Shown here: positions 36,185 to 44,634 of the stretch, piece after piece | Position numbering within the stretch: the stretch's first letter is position 1 | How the letters are laid out: each line of letters starts with the position of its first letter | NCBI RefSeq assembly: GCF_014084125.1 | Contig: NZ_CP048405.1 | Location: 2,914,001 to 2,978,000, forward strand | Reading direction: 5' to 3' | Length of the DNA: 64,000 bases | Origin: Streptacidiphilus sp. PB12-B1b | GTDB lineage: Bacteria > Actinomycetota > Actinomycetes > Streptomycetales > Streptomycetaceae | Notes under the pieces: generated by a model | What the model saw: the letters and a program-made list of their open reading frames with translations, nothing else | What the model was told of the DNA's origin: nothing | The model's database searches: none | Translations under genes and position numbers: made by a program

Positions 36185-37942
36185 TCAGCCGCGTCCGGCC
36201 CCGCGGGCGGTGCGGGGCGTGGACGCTGCCGGGGCGGGCGTGTCGTTGCCGCCGCGCAGCACCGAGGCCAGGGCTCCGGCCAGGGCCATCACGATGGCCG
36301 CGGTGAAGACGACGGCCAGCCCGTGGTGCAGCGGCGCGGAGATCAGGTGCGGGAAGAACTGCGTACCGGTGAGCGTGGCGGCGTTGTGCGCCGGGAGGGT
36401 GTGCAGCACGCCGGAGGGCGCGAGCAGGTGGCCCACCGGGTTCTGCCCGAGGAACGCCGCGAACAGGGTGGACACCGGCGGCAGGGTGGCGACGGACCCG
36501 GCCACGTCCGCCGGGACGCCCTGCGCCTGCAGCCCGCTGCTGAGCGCGTGCGGCAGGGTACCCGCCAGTCCGATGATCATCAGCGAGAAGAAGATGCCGA
36601 TCGACAGCGCCATGCCCGAGTTCTGGAAGGTCGCCCGCATGCCGGAGGCCACGCCGCGCCGCTCGGGCGGCACGCTGCCCATGATGGCCGAGGTGTTGGG
36701 GGCCGAGAACAGCCCCTGGCCGACCCCGTTGGCGAAGACGATCACCGCGAAGACCGGGTACGAGAAGTCCACCGGGAGCAGCAGCAGTCCGCCGAACGAG
36801 GCGGCCATCAGCAGCAGGCCGCCGGTGGCGAAGGCCCGGGCGCCGAAGCGGTCGGAGAGGTAGCCGCTGACCGGTCCGGAGATCAGGAAGCCCGCGGTGA
36901 GCGGCAGCAGCGCGATCCCGGCCCACAGCGGGGTGTCGGTGTAGGCGTAGCCGTGCAGCGGCAGCCAGATCCCCTGCAGCCAGATGATCAGCATGAACTG
37001 CAGGCCGCCCCGGGCGACCGCGGTGAGCAGCGCGGCGGCGTTGCCCGCGGCGAAGGCGCGGTTCCGGAACAGCGACAGCTGGAACATGGGCTCGGCGACC
37101 CGCGACTCCACCAGCGCGAAGACCGCCAGCAGGACGATGCCGCAGCCGAGCGCGGTAAGCACCAGCGGGTTGGTCCAGCCGGTGGGGTGGCCGCCGTACG
37201 GCTGGATCCCGTAGGTGATCCCGGCGAGCAGGGCCAGCGCGCCGCAGGTGAAGGTGAGGTTCCCGGCCCAGTCGATCCGGGCCCGCTTGCTGCTGCCGAT
37301 CTCGCGCAGGCTGCGGTAGGACCACACCGTGCCGATGACGCCGATGGGCACGTTCACCCAGAACACCGCGCGCCAGTCGACGGCGGCCAGCAGGCCCCCG
37401 GCGATCAGCCCGAGGAACTGCCCGGCCAGCCCGGCGATCTGGTTGACGCCCAGGGCCATGCCGCGCTGCTCGGTGGGGAAGGCGTCGGTGAGGATGGCGG
37501 CGGAGTTGGCCATCAGCATGGCCCCGCCGAGGGCCTGGACGATCCGGAAGGCGATCAGCCACAGGGCGCCCGCCGAGCCTCGGTACGGGTCCAGCGAGAG
37601 CGCCAGCGAGGCGGCGCTGAAGACGGCGAAGCCCAGGTTGTAGATCCGGACCCGGCCGTAGATGTCCCCGAGCCGTCCGAGGGCGACCACCAGCACGGCG
37701 GTCACCAGCAGGTAGCCCATGATCATCCAGAGCAGGTAGCTGATGTTGCCGGGGGCCAGCGGATCCAGGCCGATGCCGCGGAAGATCGCGGGCATGGCGA
37801 TGATCACGATGGACGCGTCCAGGGTGGCCATGAACACGCCGAGTGTGGTGTTGGACAGGGCCACCCACTTGTAGCCCGAATCCTGGCGCGTCCGGCCGGA
37901 CGCGGGCTGCGCGGTACTGGGCGACTTTCCGGTGGCACGCAC
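36185..37942 (-). CDS. MFS drug exporter, DHA2 (14-TM) family
   Basis: A 585-residue membrane transporter with about fourteen hydrophobic segments. Motif A is present (ALGRLGDIYGRVRIYNLG), as is the DHA2 motif near residue 40 (LSNTTLGVFMATLDASIVIIAMPAI, core TLDASIVIIAMP). It should export a drug-like compound by proton antiport, probably the cluster product. The GTG at 37942 has no ribosome site but is 6 bp from a consensus -10, so the mRNA looks leaderless. The C-terminus ends in a Thr/Ala/Arg-rich cytoplasmic tail. Confidence 0.9.
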   Translation of the reverse strand: MRATGKSPSTAQPASGRTRQDSGYKWVALSNTTLGVFMATLDASIVIIAMPAIFRGIGLDPLAPGNISYLLWMIMGYLLVTAVLVVALGRLGDIYGRVRIYNLGFAVFSAASLALSLDPYRGSAGALWLIAFRIVQALGGAMLMANSAAILTDAFPTEQRGMALGVNQIAGLAGQFLGLIAGGLLAAVDWRAVFWVNVPIGVIGTVWSYRSLREIGSSKRARIDWAGNLTFTCGALALLAGITYGIQPYGGHPTGWTNPLVLTALGCGIVLLAVFALVESRVAEPMFQLSLFRNRAFAAGNAAALLTAVARGGLQFMLIIWLQGIWLPLHGYAYTDTPLWAGIALLPLTAGFLISGPVSGYLSDRFGARAFATGGLLLMAASFGGLLLLPVDFSYPVFAVIVFANGVGQGLFSAPNTSAIMGSVPPERRGVASGMRATFQNSGMALSIGIFFSLMIIGLAGTLPHALSSGLQAQGVPADVAGSVATLPPVSTLFAAFLGQNPVGHLLAPSGVLHTLPAHNAATLTGTQFFPHLISAPLHHGLAVVFTAAIVMALAGALASVLRGGNDTPAPAASTPRTARGAGRG

Positions 37943-37948
37943 CTGATC

Positions 37949-37977
37949 ATCATAAAATCGGTGGTTGGTATGTGCAA
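37949..37977 (-). promoter_or_regulatory. Strong promoter of a leaderless MFS exporter transcript
   Basis: On the minus strand TTGCAC (37977-37972) and TATGAT (37954-37949) are separated by exactly 17 bp. The -10 ends 6 bp before the GTG start at 37942. This is close to a full sigma-70 consensus, rare in this GC-rich window. Confidence 0.7.
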
Positions 37978-38044
37978 TGACCCCCGCTCCCGGCGGGTCG
38001 CCGCCCCGCCGGAAAACCGGCGCAGGCACATCCGGCGCAGCAAG

Positions 38045-38079
38045 AAGGCCCTGCCATCGGGGGGATGTGGCAGGGCCTT
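38045..38079 (+). promoter_or_regulatory. Perfect hairpin in the cobF leader (possible attenuator)
   Basis: AAGGCCCTGCCA (38045-38056) is exactly complementary to TGGCAGGGCCTT (38068-38079), with an 11-nt G-rich loop. It lies about 180 bp before the cobF start and is not behind any plus-strand gene, so it is more likely an attenuator, a protein site or part of a leader structure than an ordinary terminator. Confidence 0.45.
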
Positions 38080-38255
38080 CGGGACCACCATACGTGCTCG
38101 AGGGGCAATTGCGACAGGTGCTGCGCACGGGGTGTCGGCGCGCCGTCGCCGCCGAGCGCCCCGCTGTCGGCCCGCGCGCCGGTGCCCGCAGCCGCGCGGC
38201 GGGTGCGGCCGACCCCGGCGGCGGCGCCGGCCGCCGGTGCGGCAGACTCGCCGCC

Positions 38256-39020
38256 ATGAAGAATCTGCTTGTCATCGGCATCGGAGCCGGCGATCCCGAC
38301 TACCTCACCCTGCAGGCGGTCAAGGCCATCGGGCGCGCCGACGCCTTCTTCGTCCTGGGCAAGGGGGAGGAGAAGCAGGATCTGGTGCGGCTCCGGCAGG
38401 CCATGCTGGCGAGCCATGCCCGCCCGGGGCACCGGGTGGTCGAGGTCGCCGACCCCGACCGGGACCGCACCAGCGCCGCCTACACCGAGGCCGTCGAGGA
38501 CTGGCGCTCGCGCCGCGCCGACCTCTACGAGCACTTCCTGCGCGAGGACCTCGGCGAGGACGAGACCGGTGCCATCCTGGCCTGGGGCGATCCCAGCCTG
38601 TACGACAGCACCCTGGCGATCGTCGAGGAGGTCCGCGAGCGCGGCCGGGTGCGGTTCGAGTACGCCGTCGTCCCCGGCATCAGCAGCGTCTCCGCGCTGG
38701 CGGCCAAGCACCGGACCGGGCTGAACCGGGTGGGCGAGCCGGTGCGGATCACCACCGGCCGCCGCCTGGCCGGGACGCTGCCCGAACTGCCGGACGACGT
38801 CGCGGTGATGCTGGACGCCCGCACCGCCTTCGCCGGCGTTCCGGACGAGGAGGACGTGCTGATCTACTGGGGCGCCTACGTCGGCACGCCGGACGAGATC
38901 CTGGTCTCCGGCCTGCTGCGGGAGGTCGCCCCGCGCATCCTGGAGCTGCGCGCCGAGGCCCGTGAGCGCAAGGGCTGGATCATGGACACCTACCTGCTGC
39001 GCCGGGTCCGCACGTCGTGA
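38256..39020 (+). CDS. cobF: Precorrin-6A synthase (deacetylating)
   Basis: A 254-residue SAM-dependent tetrapyrrole methylase of the aerobic cobalamin pathway that methylates C1 of precorrin-5 with loss of acetate. The N-terminal loop is NLLVIGIGAGDPDYLTLQAVKAI, cited for its GIGAGDPDYLT core. The family region AILAWGDPSLYDSTLAIVEEV and the PGISSVSALAAKH motif (substrate and SAM binding) are present. No other cob gene is in the window, so it is isolated from the rest of the pathway, which is common for cobF in actinomycetes. Confidence 0.92.
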   Translation: MKNLLVIGIGAGDPDYLTLQAVKAIGRADAFFVLGKGEEKQDLVRLRQAMLASHARPGHRVVEVADPDRDRTSAAYTEAVEDWRSRRADLYEHFLREDLGEDETGAILAWGDPSLYDSTLAIVEEVRERGRVRFEYAVVPGISSVSALAAKHRTGLNRVGEPVRITTGRRLAGTLPELPDDVAVMLDARTAFAGVPDEEDVLIYWGAYVGTPDEILVSGLLREVAPRILELRAEARERKGWIMDTYLLRRVRTS

Positions 39021-39126
39021 AAGCGTCGGCGTAGCCCGTCTCCCGGGCCGTCGGCGGACGGCGGCCCGGCGCGGCTGCGGCAGGGGGTGGGCTGGATGCG
39101 CATCGGCGAGCCTCCGGCGGACGGGG

Positions 39127-39140
39127 TGAGAGCGCTCTCA
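39127..39140. promoter_or_regulatory. LacI-family-type operator upstream of GH16 gene
   Basis: TGAGAGCGCTCTCA is a perfect 14-bp palindrome with the central CG typical of LacI/GalR operators. It is close to the CebR site TGGGAGCGCTCCCA of streptomycetes. A second, imperfect copy (AGAGAGCGCTCCCT, 39441-39454) lies between the predicted promoter and the gene. Together they suggest repression relieved by an oligosaccharide. Confidence 0.6.
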
Positions 39141-39304
39141 TGCAGCGTGACGCCTGTGTCTCAAGCATGTCAAGGCTTCGGGCCGCAGGCGGCGGCCGCC
39201 CGCGTCCCACCTGCGCCTTTGCGCCGCACCGGGGCCGTGGGCGCACGGAAGTGAGTGGTCGTCGGCGAATATGGCATGACTCGGTCAGTGTTTCGTGACG
39301 TGTC

Positions 39305-39334
39305 TTGACGTCATGTCAAATCGAACTCCATACT
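39305..39334 (+). promoter_or_regulatory. Predicted promoter of the GH16 gene
   Basis: TTGACG (39305-39310) and CATACT (39329-39334) are 18 bp apart. The -35 is part of an inverted repeat TTGAC-N5-GTCAA (39305-39319). Confidence 0.5.
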
Positions 39335-39499
39335 CCGGACCACTGGTCCACACCACTGCGGCGGAAGCCGCTCGGTGGGGCCGTGGAGCGGCAACCCCCA
39401 CCACACCCGAGGAAAGGCGACCGGCGAGACGGGCTGTCGCAGAGAGCGCTCCCTCGCCATTCCTGCTCGGAGCCATTCCTGTTCGGAGGTAGCACAGCC

Positions 39500-40891
39500 A
39501 TGCCAGCAGAGCAGTACGGCGCCCCGGTCGGGCGTCCACAGGGCCGCAGACCCGAGGGCCGGGCGCGGCGAAGGGCCCGGCAGCGGCTCCGGCGGATCGC
39601 CTTCATCGGCGTGCTCGCGCCGATCGCCGCCATGATCTCGGTCGTCGGCATCTCGGCCGCGCCCGCCGGCGCCGCCGTACCGGGCGCGCCCTCGGGGTGG
39701 TCCACGGTGTTCAGCGACGACTTCAACGGGGCCGCGGGCTCCGCGCCCTCCTCGTCCAACTGGATCTACGACACCGGCCCGGGCTCCAACTTCGGCACCG
39801 GTGAGATCGAGACCATGACCAACTCGACCAACAACGTCCACCTGGACGGCAACGGCGACCTGGACATCACCGCCATCGGCTCGGGCAGCAACTGGACCTC
39901 GGGCCGCATCCAGACGCCCACCGCCAACGTGGGCGCGCCGGCCGGCGGCGAGCTGGAGGTCACCGCCTCCATCGAGCAGCCCAACCCGTCCAGCGGCACC
40001 GGGTACTGGCCCGCCTTCTGGATGCTGGGCCCCGGCCAGTGGCCGGAGAACGGCGAGATCGACATCCTGGAGGACGTCAACGCCCTCTCCGAGCACTCCG
40101 GGACGTTCCACTGCGGCACCGACCCGGGCGGTCCCTGCAACGAGACCGACGGCCTCGGCAGCGGGCTGCAGTCCTGCTCCGGCTGCCAGACCGGCTACCA
40201 CACGTACACGGCGATCGTGAACCGGACCAACACCTCCGACGAGTCGATCACCTGGTACCTCGACGGCAACCAGTTCTACAGCGTGAGCGAGTCCCAGGTG
40301 GGCGCCTCGACCTGGCAGGCGGCGGTCGACCACAACTTCTCGATCATCTTCGACCTGGCCATGGGCGGCGGCTATCCGAACGGCGTGTGCGGCTGCACCT
40401 CGCCGACCGGCGCCACCACCTCCGGCGCCAGCATGAGCGTGGCCTACGTCGCCGCCTACGAGACCACCGGCAGCGGTGGCGGTGGAGGCGGCGGCGGTGG
40501 CGGCACCGGGGTCGGCCCGATCACCGGCTACGACGGCCTGTGCGTGGACGACCGCTCCTCCAGCACCGCTGACTTCAACCCGGTGCAGGTCTACACCTGC
40601 AACGGCACCGCGGCCCAGCAGTGGACCGTGGTGGAGGCCGGCAGCACCCTGCACGTGCTGGGCAAGTGCCTGGACATCAACGGCGGCGGGACGGCCGACG
40701 GGACCACCGTCGACCTCTACGACTGCAACAACACCGCCGCCCAGGTCTGGGAACCCCAGTCGGACGGGGCGCTGTACAACCCGCAGTCCAACAAGTGCCT
40801 GGACGACACCGGCTGGTCCACCACGCCCGGCACCCAGTTGCAGATCTGGGACTGCACCGGCGGGGCCAACCAGAAGTGGAACCTGCCCTGA
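39500..40891 (+). CDS. Secreted GH16 beta-glucanase with CBM13 (ricin-type) domain
   Basis: A 463-residue exported glycosidase. A long Arg-rich signal peptide (RRRARQRLRRIAFIGVLAP..., twin-Arg-like) ends near PAGAAVPG. The GH16 catalytic domain (about residues 60-325) has the E-x-D-x-x-E site in NGEIDILEDVN and the upstream YWPAFWMLGPGQWP. A Gly-rich linker (about ten Gly) joins it to a ricin-B/CBM13 lectin domain with repeats such as CLDINGGGTADGTTVDLYDC and QIWDC. Likely cleaves beta-1,3- or mixed-linkage glucans such as laminarin. ATG 39500 is preceded by GGAGGT. The upstream LacI-type palindromes suggest sugar-induced expression. Confidence 0.92.
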   Translation: MPAEQYGAPVGRPQGRRPEGRARRRARQRLRRIAFIGVLAPIAAMISVVGISAAPAGAAVPGAPSGWSTVFSDDFNGAAGSAPSSSNWIYDTGPGSNFGTGEIETMTNSTNNVHLDGNGDLDITAIGSGSNWTSGRIQTPTANVGAPAGGELEVTASIEQPNPSSGTGYWPAFWMLGPGQWPENGEIDILEDVNALSEHSGTFHCGTDPGGPCNETDGLGSGLQSCSGCQTGYHTYTAIVNRTNTSDESITWYLDGNQFYSVSESQVGASTWQAAVDHNFSIIFDLAMGGGYPNGVCGCTSPTGATTSGASMSVAYVAAYETTGSGGGGGGGGGGTGVGPITGYDGLCVDDRSSSTADFNPVQVYTCNGTAAQQWTVVEAGSTLHVLGKCLDINGGGTADGTTVDLYDCNNTAAQVWEPQSDGALYNPQSNKCLDDTGWSTTPGTQLQIWDCTGGANQKWNLP

Positions 40892-41002
40892 CCCCAGGCG
40901 GTCCCGCTCCGGCGGGCGTCCCCACCCCGGCGCGGCGGTGCCGGGGCGGCGGGCGCCCGCCGCTCGTCGTCCGCCGCCTGTCGGCCCGGTCCGCCCTCGC
41001 CG

Positions 41003-42364
41003 CTAGCCCACCCGGCCCGCGAGCTTGCGCGCGGCCACCAGCACCGGATCCCACACTGGGGAGAACGGCGGCGCGTACCCCAGGTCCAGCGAGACCACCT
41101 GATCGACCGTCATCCCGGCGGTGAGCGCCACGGCCGCCACGTCCACCCGCTTGGCGGCGCCCTCCCTGCCGACGATCTGCACGCCCAGCAGTCGGCCGCT
41201 GTCCCGTTCGGCGATCATCTTCACCGTCATCAGCGCCGCCCCGGGGTAGTAGCCCGCCCGGCTGGTCGACTCGATGACGGCCGACTCCCAGGCCGCCCCG
41301 GCCGCCGTGGCCTCGCGCTCACCCAGCCCGGTACGGGCGATCTCCAGCGAGCAGACCTTGCTCACCGCCGTCCCGACCACACCCGGGAAGGTGGCCCGGC
41401 CGCCGCCGATGTTGGTGCCGATCACCAGGCCGTGCTTGTTGGCGTGGGTGCCCAGCGCGATGTTCTGGTAGCCGCCGGAGACCAGGTTGAGCACCTCCAC
41501 GCAGTCACCGCCCGCCCAGACGCCGTCGACGCCGCTGACCCGCATCTCCGGGGTGGTCCGCAGCCCGCCCGAGGCCCCCAGCGGCAGCCCGGCCTGCCGG
41601 GCCAGCCCGGTGCGCGGGCGCACCCCCAGCCCGAGCACCACCACATCGGCCGGGTACTGCCCGGCGGTGGTGGCCACCTCGCGCGGGCGACCGTCCGGCC
41701 CCAGCAGCACCTCCAGCGCCTCCGCACCGGGGACCACCTCGATGCCCATGCCCTCCATGGCCACCCGCACCAGCTTGCCCATGTCCGGGTCGAGCGTCGG
41801 CATGGGCTCGGCCGACCGCAGCACCAGGGTGACCTGCAGCCCGCGCCGCACCATGGCCTCCGCCATCTCCACCCCGATGTAGCCGCCGCCGACGACCACC
41901 GCGCGGTGGCAGTCGCGCTCCAGCGTGGCCAGCAGCTCCGCGCCGTCGTCCAGGGTCTGCACGCCGTGGACGCCGGGCGCGTCGAAGCCGGGCAGCGACG
42001 GACGGATCGGCTCGGCGCCGGTGGCGACGACCAGCTGGTCGAATCCGGTCCACGCCTCGGCGCCGCCGTCCAGCTCGCGGGTGCGCACCCGCCCCCGGTC
42101 CAGGTCGATCTCGGTGACCTCGGTGCCCATCCGCAGGTCGATGCCCCGGCTGCGGTGCTCCTCGGGGGTGCGGGCGACCAGCGCGTCGCGCTCGGCGACC
42201 TCGCCGCCGACCCAATACGGGATGCCGCAGGCCGAGTAGGAGCTGAAGCCGCCGCGCTCGAAGGCGGTGATCCGCAGCTGCTCCGGCCCGCGCCGCCGCC
42301 TGGCCTGGGACGCGGCCGACATGCCGGTCGCGTCGGCGCCGATGACCACCAGGTGCTCGCTCAC
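41003..42364 (-). CDS. CoA-disulfide reductase/NADH oxidase-type flavoprotein
   Basis: A 453-residue class III pyridine-nucleotide disulfide oxidoreductase. The FAD fold opens LVVIGADATGMSAASQARR. The single redox Cys is in SSYSACGIPYWVGG, the hallmark of CoADR/Nox enzymes. The NAD(P) fold is AVVVGGGYIGVEMAEAM, and the VWAGGDCVEV and GTHANKHGLVIGTNI segments are typical. It probably reduces CoA disulfide or polysulfide, or oxidises NADH. GTG 42364 is preceded by GGAGG. Neighbours do not narrow the role. Confidence 0.88.
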   Translation of the reverse strand: MSEHLVVIGADATGMSAASQARRRRGPEQLRITAFERGGFSSYSACGIPYWVGGEVAERDALVARTPEEHRSRGIDLRMGTEVTEIDLDRGRVRTRELDGGAEAWTGFDQLVVATGAEPIRPSLPGFDAPGVHGVQTLDDGAELLATLERDCHRAVVVGGGYIGVEMAEAMVRRGLQVTLVLRSAEPMPTLDPDMGKLVRVAMEGMGIEVVPGAEALEVLLGPDGRPREVATTAGQYPADVVVLGLGVRPRTGLARQAGLPLGASGGLRTTPEMRVSGVDGVWAGGDCVEVLNLVSGGYQNIALGTHANKHGLVIGTNIGGGRATFPGVVGTAVSKVCSLEIARTGLGEREATAAGAAWESAVIESTSRAGYYPGAALMTVKMIAERDSGRLLGVQIVGREGAAKRVDVAAVALTAGMTVDQVVSLDLGYAPPFSPVWDPVLVAARKLAGRVG

Positions 42365-42451
42365 AACTGCCTCCGCCGCAGCGCCTGGACGCGGCCCCTA
42401 CTGGACCGTGCCGAGGACTCCAGACCCTACAGGCCGCGGCCGGACGGCCCC

Positions 42452-42853
42452 TCAGCCGTGCCCGAGGGCACGGTCCACGGAGATCTCGATGACCACCCGC
42501 GCCGGATTGTGCCGCGGCGCCCGGTACCGCTCGGCGTAGCGGCGGACCGCCTCGGCGACGGCCGCCGGATCGTCCCGGACCACGGCCGTGCCCTCCAGCG
42601 TGGCCCAGCGGGCGCCGTCCACCTGGCAGACCGCCACCCGCATCCCGGCCGGACCGGCCGCCCGGACGTTGCGGACCTTCCGGCTGGCGCCGTCGGCGAT
42701 GACCCGGGCCAGTCGGGCCGACGGGTCGTAGGTCACGCCGACCGGGACAAGGTGCGGCGTGCCGTCCGGACGCCGGGTGCTGAGCGTGCACAGGTGGCGC
42801 TCGCGCCAGAAGGCGAGGTAGGCGTCGCCGGGCGCGGACGGGTCGAGGGCCAT
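42452..42853 (-). CDS. PPOX-class F420-binding protein
   Basis: A 133-residue split-barrel protein: FWRERHLCTLSTRRPDGTPHLVPVGVTYD is the N-terminal strand pair (core LCTLSTRRPDGTPHLVPVG), with RKVRNVRAAG and GARWATLEGTAVV later. Short length and these blocks fit the F420-dependent PPOX group. The substrate is unknown. Only its fold is shared with the other PPOX protein at 11031-11498. Confidence 0.82.
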   Translation of the reverse strand: MALDPSAPGDAYLAFWRERHLCTLSTRRPDGTPHLVPVGVTYDPSARLARVIADGASRKVRNVRAAGPAGMRVAVCQVDGARWATLEGTAVVRDDPAAVAEAVRRYAERYRAPRHNPARVVIEISVDRALGHG

Positions 42854-42938
42854 GCGCCCATGCTACGGGCGCGCTCCGCCCGGCCGCCGCGCCGCGCGCG
42901 AGCCGCCACCCGCGCCCCCCGGCGCGGGACCGCGCCGG

Positions 42939-43772
42939 TCAGGGCACGTAGTTGAACTTGTCCGGGTCCGGCCCGGTGCGGTCGTGCCGGTCCAGGGCGG
43001 TGATCGCGGCCATGTCCTGGTCGGTCAGCTCGAAGTCGAAGACCGCGAAGTTCTCCTCGACCCGCGAGCGGGTGACCGACTTGGGGAAGACGATGTCGCC
43101 GCGCTGCAGGTGCCAGCGCAGCGCCACCTGCGCCGGAGAGCGCCCGTGCCGCTGGGCTGTCCGGGTGATGGTGGGGTCGTCCAGCACCTTGCCCTGGGCA
43201 ATCGGCGACCACGCCTCGGTGGCGATGCCGTGCTCCGCGTTGAACGCCCGCAGGCTGTCCTGGGTCAGGTAGGGGTGGACCTCGATCTGGTTGACGGCCG
43301 GGACGATCTCGGTCTCGTCCAGCAGCCGGCGCAAATGGTGCGACTGGAAGTTGGAGACGCCGATGGCGTTCACCCGCCCGGAGCGGTACATCTCCTCCAT
43401 GGCCCGCCAGGTCTCCACGAAGTCGCCGACGTTGGGCAGCGGCCAGTGGATGAGGAACAGGTCGAGGTAGTCCGAGCCGAGGTCGGCGAGCGTCCGGTCG
43501 AACGCCTTGAGCGCGTCGTCGTAGGCGTGGTAGCCGTTGTTGAGCTTGCTGGTGACGAAGACCTGCTGCCGCTCCAGCCCGGACTCCCGGATGGCCTCGC
43601 CGACCTCCCGCTCGTTGCCGTACATCTCGGCGGTGTCGATGTGCCGGTAGCCGACCCTGAGCGCGGTCAGCGTCGCCTCCTTGGCGTCCGCAGGCTTGAT
43701 CTGGAACGTGCCGAAGCCGAGCTGGGGGATCAGGACCCCGTTGTTGAGGGTGATGCTGGGAACTGCGTCCAC
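42939..43772 (-). CDS. Aldo/keto reductase
   Basis: A 277-residue NADPH-dependent carbonyl reductase. The catalytic tetrad is visible: D and Y in HIDTAEMYGNE, K in FVTSKLNNGYHA and H in FLIHWPLPN. The NADPH-phosphate end is IVFPKSVTRSRVEENFAVFDFEL (core PKSVTRSRVEENF). GTG 43772 has AAGGAG six bases upstream, better than the GTG six bases earlier. This subgroup (2,5-diketo-gluconate reductase-like) reduces many aldehydes and ketones. Confidence 0.92.
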   Translation of the reverse strand: MDAVPSITLNNGVLIPQLGFGTFQIKPADAKEATLTALRVGYRHIDTAEMYGNEREVGEAIRESGLERQQVFVTSKLNNGYHAYDDALKAFDRTLADLGSDYLDLFLIHWPLPNVGDFVETWRAMEEMYRSGRVNAIGVSNFQSHHLRRLLDETEIVPAVNQIEVHPYLTQDSLRAFNAEHGIATEAWSPIAQGKVLDDPTITRTAQRHGRSPAQVALRWHLQRGDIVFPKSVTRSRVEENFAVFDFELTDQDMAAITALDRHDRTGPDPDKFNYVP

Positions 43773-43895
43773 GTTCACTCCTTGCCTCGTCCGGTGGTGT
43801 CCTCTTCCTCTGCGGTCAGTACGGATCAGTACGACCTGGGCACTCGTCCAGAGTGCAACGGCGACGCTGCGCTGTCGCGCCGGGGCGGGGCGTGG

Positions 43896-44357
43896 CTACG
43901 GCTCCTGGTCGGGCACGATGTGCACCGCGGCCTCCTCGGCCGAGGCCGCCGCGCCGTCGATGCCCTTGTCCGAGGCGACCATCCCGTCGTGCTCGTCGTG
44001 GGCGCCCTCGCCGGGCGACACCAGCCGGCCCGCCCGGCCGTTGCCGACCTCGTCGTCCAGGATCTCGCCGTCGGTGTCCACGCTGTCGCCGAGGCCGTCG
44101 CCGTCCGCCGGGCGGACGTCCGGCAGCTCCTCGGCGAGCCGCTCGTCCAGGCTCTCGCCGCGCCACTCGTCCTGGGCCGTGAGCCCCATGCGGTACACCG
44201 GCGGCGGCCAGTCGGGAGGCGAGTAGCCCTCGTCGAGGATCTCGCTGACACCCCTGGTCACCAGGGTGTCCTCCGGTTCCAGCAGCCCGGCGTCGTCCTG
44301 CACCTCACTGTCGGGATCCGGCTGGTAGACCGTGTCACCCGTCATGTCGTCGCTCAC
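43896..44357 (-). CDS. DUF5709-type acidic protein
   Basis: A 153-residue very acidic, probably soluble protein: YQPDPDSEVQDDAGLLEPED, then VSEILDEGYSPPDWPP, ESLDERLAEELPDV and GRAGRLVSPGEGAHDEHDG. These blocks match the actinobacterial DUF5709 family of unknown function. GTG 44357 is preceded by GAGGAGG. A stress role is sometimes guessed for the family because of its regulation; nothing here proves it. Confidence 0.8.
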   Translation of the reverse strand: MSDDMTGDTVYQPDPDSEVQDDAGLLEPEDTLVTRGVSEILDEGYSPPDWPPPVYRMGLTAQDEWRGESLDERLAEELPDVRPADGDGLGDSVDTDGEILDDEVGNGRAGRLVSPGEGAHDEHDGMVASDKGIDGAAASAEEAAVHIVPDQEP

Positions 44358-44634
44358 GTTTCCTCCTCGGGACACGCGTGCCCGGCCGGGGGCTTTCCAT
44401 CCGGATCTCCCATGCCGGTACCTACGATCCCACCAGGAAACCGCCGCGCCCGCCTGCCGACAGCCCGGACCGGGCCCCGGACACGCCCGGAACGGTGGCT
44501 TCGCCGCGCGGCGCGGCGGACTGCTGTTGCACGCCGCCGACCGGGGACCGAATGTGGTGGGCACGACCGGTACCCCGCCTGCGGGCGGGCGCGGCCCGGC
44601 CCCCGCACCCCCATGACCTCCCAGGACGGACTCC

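Larger units (their letters stand above)
37943..38255. other. Divergent intergenic region between the MFS and cobF genes
   Basis: 313 bp holding the MFS promoter at its left end and a perfect 12-bp hairpin (38045-38079) in what should be the cobF leader. I looked for cobalamin-riboswitch features and did not find them. A frame without recognisable domain crosses it; I call no gene. Confidence 0.5.
39021..39499. other. Regulatory region upstream of the GH16 glucanase gene
   Basis: 479 bp with no gene that I can support. It contains a perfect LacI-type palindrome (39127-39140), a promoter-like pair (39305-39334) and a second imperfect palindrome (39441-39454) between promoter and start codon. 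Confidence 0.5.

Noticed and set aside
37978-38255. Cobalamin riboswitch before cobF
   Set aside because: I could not find the conserved B12-box or a plausible fold; only a simple hairpin is visible.
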